Below the pieces are notes generated by a model. That model did no database searches. It saw only the letters and a list, made by a program, of their open reading frames with translations, and had not been told where the DNA came from. DNA of 34,098 nt from CAZQCI01 sp964592255 (GTDB lineage Bacteria > UBA10199 > SBBF01), in contig CAZQCI010000012.1 in assembly GCA_964592255.1 (NCBI GenBank), positions 1-34,098 of the forward strand, read 5' to 3'. The translations under genes were made by a program, and so were the position numbers. The stretch's first letter is position 1, and each line of letters opens with the position of its first letter. Below, piece after piece: positions 23,603-32,300 of this stretch.

Positions 23603-26135
23603 ACCCCTAAACTCTTCCGGCTTTTCAGGAATGGTGAGCCAGTTCAATTGGATTCACTCCAAAATATTCAACCCTTATTTCGAAAAAGTCCGCTTTGACG
23701 AGCACGAAATTGAAACTCTTAAAAATTTAAGCCAAAACGCCACGCTGGTTTATGTGATGAAAAACCGTGGGCAATTGGAATACGGTTTTTTCAATCATTT
23801 ATTTTTAAGAAAAGACATCCCTTTGGCACGCTTCGCCAATAGTTGTCACACCCTGTTTTGGCGGCCTTTTCGAGAAATATGGGATGGATTTAAAAAAGGG
23901 TTTTTGACCTATCGCCAAGACGCAGATGCTTTAGAAAAACATATTCTTAAGGGAGAGAGTGCCTTACTGAACTTGCAGGTGTCTCAGGAATTTATTTTTA
24001 AAGCCAGTGAAGATCCTCTCTCCTTTATTCCTCCATTGCTACGGGCTGCAGAAAAAAGTCAAAAGCCCGTTTATTTAATCACACAGCAATATCTCTACGA
24101 CCGTCATCCTGGAAAAAATCGTAAAAGCTTGATGGACCTTCTTTTTGGGGAGAAATCAAACCCGGGTACATTTCGCAAGCTGTTACTCTTCATTTTAAGT
24201 TACCGAAAAAAAGCCACGGTTAAGTTTGGAGCCCCTTTTAACCTGCAACATTTCGTACAAGAACACCAAGGCCAATCCCCCCAAAGCATGGCAGATCAAC
24301 TCAAGCAAATTTTGTTAGAACGTTTGGAAATTGAACAAAAAAGTATTACAGGCCCCACGCTTAAACCACGGGACTATTTTTTTGAAAAAATGCGCGCGGA
24401 CCCTTTCTTCATTCAAAAAACAAAAGAACTTGCGGAACAAAAAGGATCTCCTCCCGAATTAATGCAAAAGGAAATCAAAAAATACTTTTACGAAATTGCC
24501 TCACACATTAATTACAGTTTTATCGCNNNNNNNNNNATTGAGTGGATGACCCACACTATGTATGACGGACTGGATGTCGATACCGCGGGGCTTGCTAAAA
24601 TCAAGGCCATTGCAGGAAAACACCCGGTGGTTTTGGTTCCTTCTCACAAAAGCCATATCGACTACTTACTCATCTCGCACATCTTTTATAATTATGACAT
24701 TACGCTTCCTCACGTTTGTGCCGGTATTAATTTGAAATTTTGGCCTTTCGGTTCACTCATCCGTAACGGCGGTGGTTTTTTTATTCGACGCTCCATCCGG
24801 GGTAACGCCCTCTACAAAATTGTGTTGGAACATTACATGAAAGTCCTGATCGCCGAAGGTTACTCCATCGAATTCTTCATCGAAGGCACCCGATCTCGAA
24901 CAGGGAAACTGCTTAAACCCCGCACCGGAATTTTATCAATGCTCATCCGTAGCTTTTTGGAAGGCGCTGCGGAAGATATTTATTTTGTTCCGCTATCCAT
25001 TAATTACGAAAGAATTTTGGAAGCCAAAAGTTATGTGAGCGAAATGCAAGGTGGAGAAAAAGAAAAAGAAAATGTGGCAGGCCTCATTAAAGCTCGTGAA
25101 AACTTAAGCAAAAAATATGGTAAAGTATCCATTGAATTTGCCGATCCCATTTCTCTTAAAAACTTCATTGCTGAAAGACATATCATTCCAGAAAACAACC
25201 TCTCAAAAAACTCTATGTTAGGAGAGATAAGTGCGGAACCTGACACGGCAACCCTAACTAAAAACACCACCGAATCGATTGAAAAAATAAGAAAAGACAT
25301 CAACGACTTTGCTCTTCAAATCACCTACAACATCAACAAAGTGGCCGAAGTCAGCGCCACATCTTTAGTGGCACTTGCGGGCTTAAGTTATCCTAAAAAA
25401 GGAATCCCTGAAAACCAACTTTTGGCACGTGCCCACCAATTAAAAGATTATTTGGAATACAAAAAAGTGCGACTTTCAAACGTCATCCGTCAAGACGAAC
25501 AAAGAGCTTGCCGCAAAGCACTCAAACAATTAACAGAAGAGCGTATTTTAACCAAACATCAGGATTTTCATGAGATTTTTTACACCATTGAAGAGTCTCA
25601 ACGCAGTATTCTCGACTATTATAAAAATAATTCCGTTCATTTTTTTGTCTCTCTAGCTTGTTTTTGTAAAATCATCTCCAATCAAACGGAAGTCGAATAT
25701 TTCTTAGGAGATGTAGAAAAGAAATACGAAAATCTTAAAAACTTATTGAAATACGAATTCACTTTTAGTGAACGGACCACTTTGCGCGAGCATTTACTAA
25801 AAGTCATCGACTTTGCTTCTTCAAAAGGCTGGATCACTTACGAGGCTCAAACTCAAAAAATAAAACAAGGCATGTTAAGTGAAGGTACCGAATTTGGTTT
25901 ATTCGATTCGTTACTCAACAATTTTTTTGAAAGTTATTGGATGACTCTTTTAGTCTTGAAACACACCTCTTTTGAAAAAACGGATAAGAGAAAACTGATT
26001 TCTATCATTTTAGAAAAAGGCCGCCCTCTTTATATGAAAGGAGACCTCCATTATCCGGAAGCCCTGTCCCGCTTTACAATAGAAAATGCCCTACTCAGCT
26101 TTGCAGATTTAGGACTGATCACTATGGAAGAATGA
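23580..26135 (+). CDS. plsB: Glycerol-3-phosphate acyltransferase PlsB
   Basis: Adds the first acyl chain to glycerol-3-phosphate at the membrane. The acyltransferase blocks are all present: HKSHID (HX4D, His356 to Asp361), NGGGFFIRRS, FFIEGTRSRTGK and VPLSINYER. An N-terminal helical region of ~300 residues and a long C-terminal region complete a normal PlsB layout (851 residues, allowing for the gap). It starts inside the flippase-like gene, so the two are coupled. Ten N at 24527-24536 interrupt the frame upstream of the active site; the frame resumes correctly, so the gap length may be right or off by a multiple of three. After the TGA the same frame goes on with PlsB-like sequence past a second stop (see 26136-26273). 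Confidence 0.95.
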   Translation: METLKKIEPLNSSGFSGMVSQFNWIHSKIFNPYFEKVRFDEHEIETLKNLSQNATLVYVMKNRGQLEYGFFNHLFLRKDIPLARFANSCHTLFWRPFREIWDGFKKGFLTYRQDADALEKHILKGESALLNLQVSQEFIFKASEDPLSFIPPLLRAAEKSQKPVYLITQQYLYDRHPGKNRKSLMDLLFGEKSNPGTFRKLLLFILSYRKKATVKFGAPFNLQHFVQEHQGQSPQSMADQLKQILLERLEIEQKSITGPTLKPRDYFFEKMRADPFFIQKTKELAEQKGSPPELMQKEIKKYFYEIASHINYSFIXXXXIEWMTHTMYDGLDVDTAGLAKIKAIAGKHPVVLVPSHKSHIDYLLISHIFYNYDITLPHVCAGINLKFWPFGSLIRNGGGFFIRRSIRGNALYKIVLEHYMKVLIAEGYSIEFFIEGTRSRTGKLLKPRTGILSMLIRSFLEGAAEDIYFVPLSINYERILEAKSYVSEMQGGEKEKENVAGLIKARENLSKKYGKVSIEFADPISLKNFIAERHIIPENNLSKNSMLGEISAEPDTATLTKNTTESIEKIRKDINDFALQITYNINKVAEVSATSLVALAGLSYPKKGIPENQLLARAHQLKDYLEYKKVRLSNVIRQDEQRACRKALKQLTEERILTKHQDFHEIFYTIEESQRSILDYYKNNSVHFFVSLACFCKIISNQTEVEYFLGDVEKKYENLKNLLKYEFTFSERTTLREHLLKVIDFASSKGWITYEAQTQKIKQGMLSEGTEFGLFDSLLNNFFESYWMTLLVLKHTSFEKTDKRKLISIILEKGRPLYMKGDLHYPEALSRFTIENALLSFADLGLITMEE
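24527..24536. other. Assembly gap (10 N) inside plsB
   Basis: Ten undetermined bases. If the length is exact, residue 316 must be Ala (codon GCN) and residues 317-319 are unknown. A scaffold join of unknown true length is the alternative. Confidence 0.95.
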
Positions 26136-26273
26136 ACATAAACTCAATTGGCCGATCAAGAAACCATTCAAAAATGGGAAACACTTCTCAAGTCTTTTAA
26201 GGAAACAAAAACAGGAACCTTCTACAGGCAGGTTGTAGAAGAAAAATCATTAGAACCAGCGGAACTTCATTAA
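26136..26273 (+). pseudogene. In-frame continuation of plsB beyond two stop codons
   Basis: After the plsB TGA the same frame reads Thr, TAA, then an uninterrupted 43 codons beginning TQLADQETIQKWETLLKSF and closing with TAA at 26271-26273. The residue make-up is coding-like (charged helix with Trp), and short Ala-Asp-Gln tails of this kind often end PlsB homologues. It may be the cut-off C-terminus of plsB, or a tiny gene from the TTG at 26148, although no good ribosome binding site is seen. Confidence 0.45.
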
Positions 26274-26289
26274 TCTATTGCTAATTACG

Positions 26290-26354
26290 GCATCCCTTTG
26301 GAATAAGTTGGAATCCATCTAAGCAAACCCTGGCTTACTACTGGCCGGGGTGAC
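26290..26354. repeat. Degenerate compound palindromic repeat, locus D
   Basis: GGCATCCC..TTGGAATCCATC and CCTGGCTTACTACTGGCCGGGGTGAC keep the outer ends and the paired half-elements of the family but with decayed stems. It lies between the plsB tail and the convergent small exported protein gene. Confidence 0.55.
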
Positions 26355-26410
26355 GTCTGATAAGAATTTTAGTGATTGAAAAAAATCCAACTGACGATAC
26401 TGACAATTAT

Positions 26411-26641
26411 TTAATCGCTATTTTCTTCGTCGAGTTGATCTTGGCAGGTATCCACACAATCTTCCGTTAAAAAACCACTACAATCGCAAGGAGCCACTGT
26501 AGCATCTGCTGAGGCAACCGCATCTTCATCATCTGTTAAAAGATTGTAGGGCTGGTCTTGACCACAATTAATGAGGAATGAAATAAAAAACTGATAGAAA
26601 ACAAAGAAACCGACCCAAATGACTCTTTTCTTCAAGTTCAT
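26411..26641 (-). CDS. Small acidic Cys-rich exported protein, possible lipoprotein (76 aa)
   Basis: A basic start (MNLKKRV) and one hydrophobic stretch (about 8-25) lead to LINC with Cys26. This resembles a lipobox, but Asn at -1 is unusual, so it may be anchored by the helix instead. The mature part is short, strongly acidic (DDEDAVASADA, DEENSD) and has four more Cys in a CDC..C..C cluster. AGAGGA lies 8 bases before the ATG, supporting the start. A perfect hairpin lies in the leader at 26668-26690. I recognise no family. The Asp-rich, Cys-containing make-up is loosely like the MopE-type repeats nearby. Confidence 0.65.
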   Translation of the reverse strand: MNLKKRVIWVGFFVFYQFFISFLINCGQDQPYNLLTDDEDAVASADATVAPCDCSGFLTEDCVDTCQDQLDEENSD

Positions 26642-26667
26642 GATATGTTCCTCTTACTTTGATTATC

Positions 26668-26690
26668 GGCAACTTGCTTAAAAAGTTGCC
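26668..26690. other. Leader hairpin between the small exported protein and the NadD-NadK gene
   Basis: GGCAACTT (26668-26675) and AAGTTGCC (26683-26690) form a perfect 8-bp stem with a 7-base loop. It begins 27 bases before the start codon of the leftward small gene. No T-run follows, so it is not a simple terminator; a leader structure or operator is possible. Confidence 0.5.
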
Positions 26691-26819
26691 CTCCATCACC
26701 TGAAAAAATAAGTTCTTTTTTTAAAAATAAGTATCCGATAATATTTAGCTTTAGACTAAAAACACCCCTCAAAATGAGAAGCCCTTTATAAGGGAGCAAG
26801 ACTTTGTTAAGGATAGATC

Positions 26820-28223
26820 ATGAAAAATGTTGTTCTCTTTGGAGGATCTTTTAACCCCCCACACAAGGCGCATCGCCAAGTTGTAGAGCATTTATTACGC
26901 AGCCATAAGTTTGATGAGGTGTGGCTGCTGCCTGTCTACGACCATCCATTCGGAAAAAATTTACCAGCCTTTAAGACCAGGCTGACGTTGTGTCGTTTGT
27001 TAATTGAAGGCCTTAATCATAGCAGAGTTTGCAGTATTGAAGGAAGCTTAAAAAAATCTCCTTCCTACACCATTGATGTTATTAGAGCTTTAAAGAAAAA
27101 ATATCCGGACATTCATTGGACTTTAGCTTTAGGCAGCGACTGTAAAAAAGATCTAAGTCGTTGGAAAAACATTAAGCAATTAAAAAAAGAAGTATCGTTT
27201 TATTTTCTTCCTCGTCCTGGATTTGAGAAGTCTCCTTTCCGCAATATCTCCAGTAGTGAGCTACGTGAAAAAATAAGGGCCGGCAAAAAAGTATCTAACG
27301 ACTTAATACCTGCTGTAGAAAATTGTATTCGGCAAAAAAAATTGTATATGGATGATCTCATTCGCAAGGTATGCATCATTTACAAAAAATCGGTGTATCA
27401 AAAATACATTGCCAGCAATAAAAATCCGCATTTAAAAAAATTATATTATCAAAATCATCCGCTCACCCGCCGCTTTCAAGCAGCACACAGGGCGCACAGC
27501 CACACACTGGAAGAGGTTATCCGTATTCTTCAGGAACACCAGATTGAAACAACTGTAGAAAGCCGCAAAGGTGAACGTCCTTTGACACATTATGACCTCA
27601 TCATTACGGTAGGAGGAGATGGCACTTTTTTAAAAACTTCGCATCGAGTCGGCCACCAACTGATGCTAGGAGTAAACTCAGCACCTAAAGCCAGCGTTGG
27701 GGCTTTATTATCCACAAGGTGGGATGAATTTCCTGAAAAAATAAAAATGATTCTTCAAGGCCACTATCACGTAGCTTTATTTAACCGTATTGACATCAGC
27801 GTTAACGGAAAAAAAATTCAAGCTCCGGCCTTAAATGATGTACTCTTATCTCATCTGTCACCAGCGGGAGTCACTCGCTATAAAATTGAGATAGGAAACA
27901 GAAAAGAAGTGCAAAGAAGCTCCGGTATTTGGATGTCCACGGCCGCTGGTTCCACTGCCGCCATTAGAGCCGCAGGAGGCAAAAAAATGAACCCCTCTTC
28001 CGGAGAAATTCAATATTTGGTTCGAGAGCCGGTACGAGTAAAGGGGAAAATGACTTATCGATTAGTGAATGGTTTTATTAAGGAAGGTGAAAAAATAAAA
28101 CTAACCAACCAAACCATTGAGGCCGCCTTGTATATCGACGGAACCCAAACAGTGATCCCTTTAAAATTTGGGGACAAAATTGTGCTACAAAAATCACTCT
28201 GTCCCTTGAGGCACATCCCCTAA
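26820..28223 (+). CDS. nadD/nadK: Fusion of nicotinate-mononucleotide adenylyltransferase (NadD) and NAD kinase (NadK)
   Basis: 467 residues in two parts. Residues 1-~175 are NadD-like: GSFNPPHKAH (9-18), the LGSDCKKDLSRWK segment (104-116) and ISSSELREKI (143-152). Residues ~180-467 are an NAD kinase: GGDGTF (265-270), GVNSAP, ALND in place of the usual LNE, and STAAGSTAAIRAAGG (373-387), then LQYLVREP-like IQYLVREP. The last pieces resemble plant NADH-kinase (NADK3-type) sequences more than the usual bacterial STPTGSTAY form. Together they would turn nicotinate mononucleotide into its dinucleotide and, after amidation, NAD into NADP. NadD is on the short side. AAGGAT before the ATG is a good ribosome binding site. 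The 3' end overlaps the facing orphan gene by 30 bp. Confidence 0.9.
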   Translation: MKNVVLFGGSFNPPHKAHRQVVEHLLRSHKFDEVWLLPVYDHPFGKNLPAFKTRLTLCRLLIEGLNHSRVCSIEGSLKKSPSYTIDVIRALKKKYPDIHWTLALGSDCKKDLSRWKNIKQLKKEVSFYFLPRPGFEKSPFRNISSSELREKIRAGKKVSNDLIPAVENCIRQKKLYMDDLIRKVCIIYKKSVYQKYIASNKNPHLKKLYYQNHPLTRRFQAAHRAHSHTLEEVIRILQEHQIETTVESRKGERPLTHYDLIITVGGDGTFLKTSHRVGHQLMLGVNSAPKASVGALLSTRWDEFPEKIKMILQGHYHVALFNRIDISVNGKKIQAPALNDVLLSHLSPAGVTRYKIEIGNRKEVQRSSGIWMSTAAGSTAAIRAAGGKKMNPSSGEIQYLVREPVRVKGKMTYRLVNGFIKEGEKIKLTNQTIEAALYIDGTQTVIPLKFGDKIVLQKSLCPLRHIP

Positions 28224-29021
28224 ATCGGCTGGGATATTATAAACACATATCACTCCCCCCAATAATACTGTGTCAGAACTTTGTTGAAGAAGCTGATTCC
28301 AACTAACCCAAACCGGTACAGTTGGGGCTGAGATCACACCGCTGTCAATGGCACCTTGAAGCAGGCTCTTCTCCGGAGTCTCCCCCCCCATCATCTTGCA
28401 GAGTCTGTATGCATCATCATGAGGCACCATAGCGGGATCCTGGCTACCAGGATCTGTTGGAATCATACTACTTGCTTCTCTAGGAATGGTCGTAAGAACA
28501 GATCCGCCACAATTCCCGACATTTCTTATATCAACACCCAACGTATTTAAGGGGTCAATTTCTTGAATAATTCCATGCCCATGATCACAGCCAAAACTTT
28601 CCAATGAATAAACCTGTTCTGGACTATTGGAAAGCAGGGCATAGGTGGATCGTGTCATCAACACGCTATCAATACACGCTTGGGGGCTGCCATCCTTATT
28701 GGACACAACATAAGTTCCATCCATACAGGGACCTTGTTTAGGATCTTTAAAATCTAAAGCAGGATAGTCAGCATCTTGCGTACTGGCACCACAGCTTCGG
28801 CCATATTTTACAGATTGGTAATAAGCCCTCAAAGAATCAGCATCGGCCCCATAAACTGTTTGAGAAACCCCATTACATACAAGGTGCATTGCAATAGGGT
28901 GGCTCTCTTCTAAAGCACGAAGTTGGTCTTGAGTTTCAAAACTAGGGGTGATGGTGACCGTAGTCCCATCCGATTGCAAAAACTCCATCGGCTGCGAGGA
29001 TGCAGAATTAACTTGGGCCAT
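28194..29021 (-). CDS. Orphan 275-aa protein with eight Cys
   Basis: I recognise no family. The protein has no signal peptide or membrane helix and eight spread-out Cys (49, 77, 99, 116, 145, 171, 208, 259), which is high for a cytoplasmic protein and suggests disulfides, metal binding or export by a route without a classical signal. Small motifs seen: GRSCGAS, GPCMDGTYV, FGCDHGHGI. It faces the NadD-NadK gene with a 30-bp overlap of the 3' ends and is divergent from the MopE-like surface protein. The 342-bp spacer between them carries two matching palindromes, one near each gene, so both may answer to the same regulator. A TATAAA box on the minus strand (29085-29090) with the palindrome over its -35 region is a likely promoter. 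Confidence 0.65.
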   Translation of the reverse strand: MAQVNSASSQPMEFLQSDGTTVTITPSFETQDQLRALEESHPIAMHLVCNGVSQTVYGADADSLRAYYQSVKYGRSCGASTQDADYPALDFKDPKQGPCMDGTYVVSNKDGSPQACIDSVLMTRSTYALLSNSPEQVYSLESFGCDHGHGIIQEIDPLNTLGVDIRNVGNCGGSVLTTIPREASSMIPTDPGSQDPAMVPHDDAYRLCKMMGGETPEKSLLQGAIDSGVISAPTVPVWVSWNQLLQQSSDTVLLGGVICVYNIPADLGDVPQGTE

Positions 29022-29102
29022 AAACTACTTTCTTGGCCCCCTTCTATTCTTATTATCGTCAAAATTATTATTAAGTTTCTTTATTTTATAAAATTTGACA
29101 TT

Positions 29103-29121
29103 TGTTCACTTTTTGTGAACA
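29103..29121. promoter_or_regulatory. Operator-like palindrome 1, TGTTCAC-N5-GTGAACA
   Basis: Perfect 7-bp arms with a TTTTT centre. It lies over the place expected for the -35 of a leftward promoter with TATAAA at 29085-29090. The rest of the spacer 29022-29363 is strongly AT-rich and shows no gene. Confidence 0.6.
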
Positions 29122-29290
29122 CCCTCTCATTTTGAATTTACCAGAATGAAAAACTGACTGTTTTTGCCTGTAAAAATGACTCTTTTTTTGATTTTATTTT
29201 TCCTATCGAAAGAGCTTTTTTATTTTTATATCCAAAAAAATTAAAACTAATCTCACTGATTTTATTAGTTTATTTAAAAAATTCTTATTT

Positions 29291-29308
29291 AGTTCACATT
29301 TGTGAACT
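29291..29308. promoter_or_regulatory. Operator-like palindrome 2, AGTTCACA-TT-TGTGAACT
   Basis: Perfect 8-bp arms around TT, 55 bases before the start of the MopE-like gene. It overlaps the -35 position of a possible -10 box CATACT (29327-29332). The core GTTCAC-N4-GTGAAC matches the sites at 33401 and, with one extra base, 29103. Confidence 0.65.
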
Positions 29309-29363
29309 ATCATTTCACTTTCATGGCATACTTTGCCTCTTTTTTGCATTTATTGGGCTCACT

Positions 29364-32300
29364 ATGGGAAATGTCTTCAAAAAAATATTTTTTTCACTTC
29401 TTGTTTTAACCTTCATCTTAACCGGGCTTCAAGTTCATGCAGCGACTTACACGGTTAATACCAGCACCGACGAATACGATGCTTCTTGTTCGGACGGAGA
29501 TTGCTCCTTACGGGACGCCATCCTTCTTTCCAATACCTCCACCACGGTTGATGACACCATCACGTTTGATCCTACCTACGCTCCTTACAACATCACCTTA
29601 AGCGTCATGTCTGGTACCAACAGCGATCGTAAAGGGGATTTAGATATTAAAGACAGCGTGACCATCGTTGGTTTGGGAGAAAGTGACACCATCATTAACG
29701 GTGGCGCCATCGACCGCGTTTTCGACATCAGTGGCAACACAACGGTCACAATGAGTGATTTAACTATTGAAGGTGGGTTCACAAACCAAAGCGTCATTGG
29801 ACCGAACAACGTATACGGAGGAGGTATATCAATTCATGGAAGCTCATCAACCTCTCCAACACTTATCGCCAGTAATATTACCATCCAGAACAATGAAGCT
29901 GAATACAGTGGCGGTGGAATTTACTGCAATAATGCTTTAGTTCAATTAGATCATATTTCTTTTCTGTCAAACACAGCCACACGTGTTGAAGGAGGCGGAT
30001 TATGGCTTTCTAATTGTGACAGCAGTACCGTGTCTTCTAGTCTTTTCGATAGTAATGTGGCTGGCTCAGACGGCGGTGGTCTTTTTATTCTTCATGCCAG
30101 CGACGTTCTTGTCAGTTATTCTTTGTTTTCAAACAATACAGCTATCAAAAATGGTGGTGCTATCAATGTAGAACCTTTCACCCCTCCTGGAAGCACAGCT
30201 TCTCTTTCTGTCGTCAATTCCACCATGGCCAACAACACCGCCGTACTGGGTGGAGGCTTGTATGTTATTTATGATTCCGTCATCAACTTGCACAGCGTGA
30301 CCATCGCTGGAAACAGCTCAACAGATTCAAGTATAAGCGGTGCTGGAATTTTCAATGCGGGTTCCAATAGTACCATCAATATCAAAAATTCTTTAGTGGC
30401 TGGAAATACCTCCGCCTTTGCTGGAAGCGATGATTGTTATAACGGCGGCAGTGTAGGCACCCCTTCTTATTTCAACTCTTATGGTTATAATGGAATCCCT
30501 ACTGCAACTTGTAATTATACCCCAGTATCCAGTGACGTCACCACCGAGTCCGCTTCTTTCGATTTAGATGCTTTGGCTGATAATGGCGGATCTTTGGAAA
30601 GCGTCATGATTGGGCCAGACAGTGCTGCCATCAACGCGGGTGACTGTTCCGCTATGGATACCTTGATCGATGCCATCACCGATGATCAACGCGGAGAAGC
30701 CCGCGACTCTTATTGCGATATTGGTGCTGTGGAAACTATTCCTACCTGGCATCCAGACGCAGATGGGGATGGCTTTGGTGATGAAAATGGTACACCTATC
30801 GTCACTGTTGACCAACCAGAAGGCTACTTGCTTAATCATACCGATTGCCAAGACAGCGACCCCGGCATTTATCCGGGAGCTGAAGAAATTTGTGACGGTG
30901 TTGATAACAACTGTGATGATGTGATTGACGAAAACCTCACCGATTGCGCCACAGCCACAATCGTTGATACTCCTGCCAGCCCCACTACCTGGTACAATGA
31001 TGCCGATGGAGACGGTTTCGGCGACAACTCAATGACCACAACAGCGGTGGACCAGCCTGCCGGCTACGTCAGTGTTGGTGATGACTGCGATGATGAAGAC
31101 TCTTACGTTTACCCGGGTGCAGAAGAACTGTGTGACGGTATTGATAATAACTGCGACGGCAATGTAGATGAAAATTTGGTTATATCCACTTACTACCCAG
31201 ATGTAGATGGCGATGGTTTCGGTGATGCGTCCGCCGATATCAGCAGCACTATCGAAAGCTGTGATGTTATAGAAGGTTATTCGGATAATAACAGTGATTG
31301 TAACGATGCCGATCCTTATATTTACCCAGGCGCTGAAGAAATTTGTGATGGTACCGATAACAACTGTGACGGTACTATTGATGAAAATTTAGTAACTTCC
31401 ACTTACTACCCGGATGTGGATGGCGACGGTTACGGTGATGCATCCGCCGATATAAGTAGCATTATTGAAACCTGCGATGCAGTCAGCGGCTATGTTGTTG
31501 ACAACACCGATTGCAACGATAGCGACGCTGGTATTTACCCAGGAACTGAAGAAATTTGCGACGGTGCCGATAACAACTGCGATGGCGCCATTGATGAAGG
31601 CATGACCACAGGAGCCTGTGCCCCTGCTGAAACTCCGGCTGATCCTACACCGGCAACTCCCGATCCAGAGCCAAGCACTTCAACGTGGTATACAGATGCC
31701 GATGGCGATGGTTACGGGGACGCTTCTTCTCCAGTAACAGCCGTAAGCCAGCCAGAAGGGACAGTAACGGATAGCAGTGATTGTAACGATACCAACCCTG
31801 GCATTTACCCGGGTGCCGAAGAAATTTGCGATGGAGCTGACAACAACTGCGACGGATCTACGGATGAAAACTTAACTGTCAGCACTTACTATGTAGACCA
31901 AGATGGAGATGGCTTTGGTGACCCTAACAGCAATACAACCACAAGCTGCAGTACAGTGAGTGGTTATGTGACTGACAATACCGATTGTGACGATGTCGAT
32001 GCTTTAATCTATCCAGGGGCTGAAGAAATTTGTGACAGTGTTGATAATAACTGTGATGGCAATATCGATGAAGGCATGACCACAGGAGCCTGTGCCCCTG
32101 CTGAAATTCCAGCAGATCCCACACCCAGTGACCCTACGCCTCCTGCTGATAGTTCAACACCACCAGAAGAATCTACGCCTCCTGAAGCAACACCTCCCGC
32201 TAGTGATCCCACACCCAGCACTTCAACCTGGTATACAGATGCCGATGGCGATGGTTATGGTGATGTATCTTCACCGGTGACAGCCGTAAACCAACCGGCA

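Noticed and set aside
26133..26141. Alternative genetic code or selenocysteine at the plsB TGA
   Set aside because: A TAA follows one codon later, other genes in the window use TGA and TAA as ordinary stops, and no selenocysteine-type stem-loop is apparent.
29291..29308. LexA or CRP binding site
   Set aside because: The half-sites run GTTCAC..GTGAAC, the opposite order to TGTGA..TCACA, and do not match LexA boxes I know; I leave the regulator unnamed.
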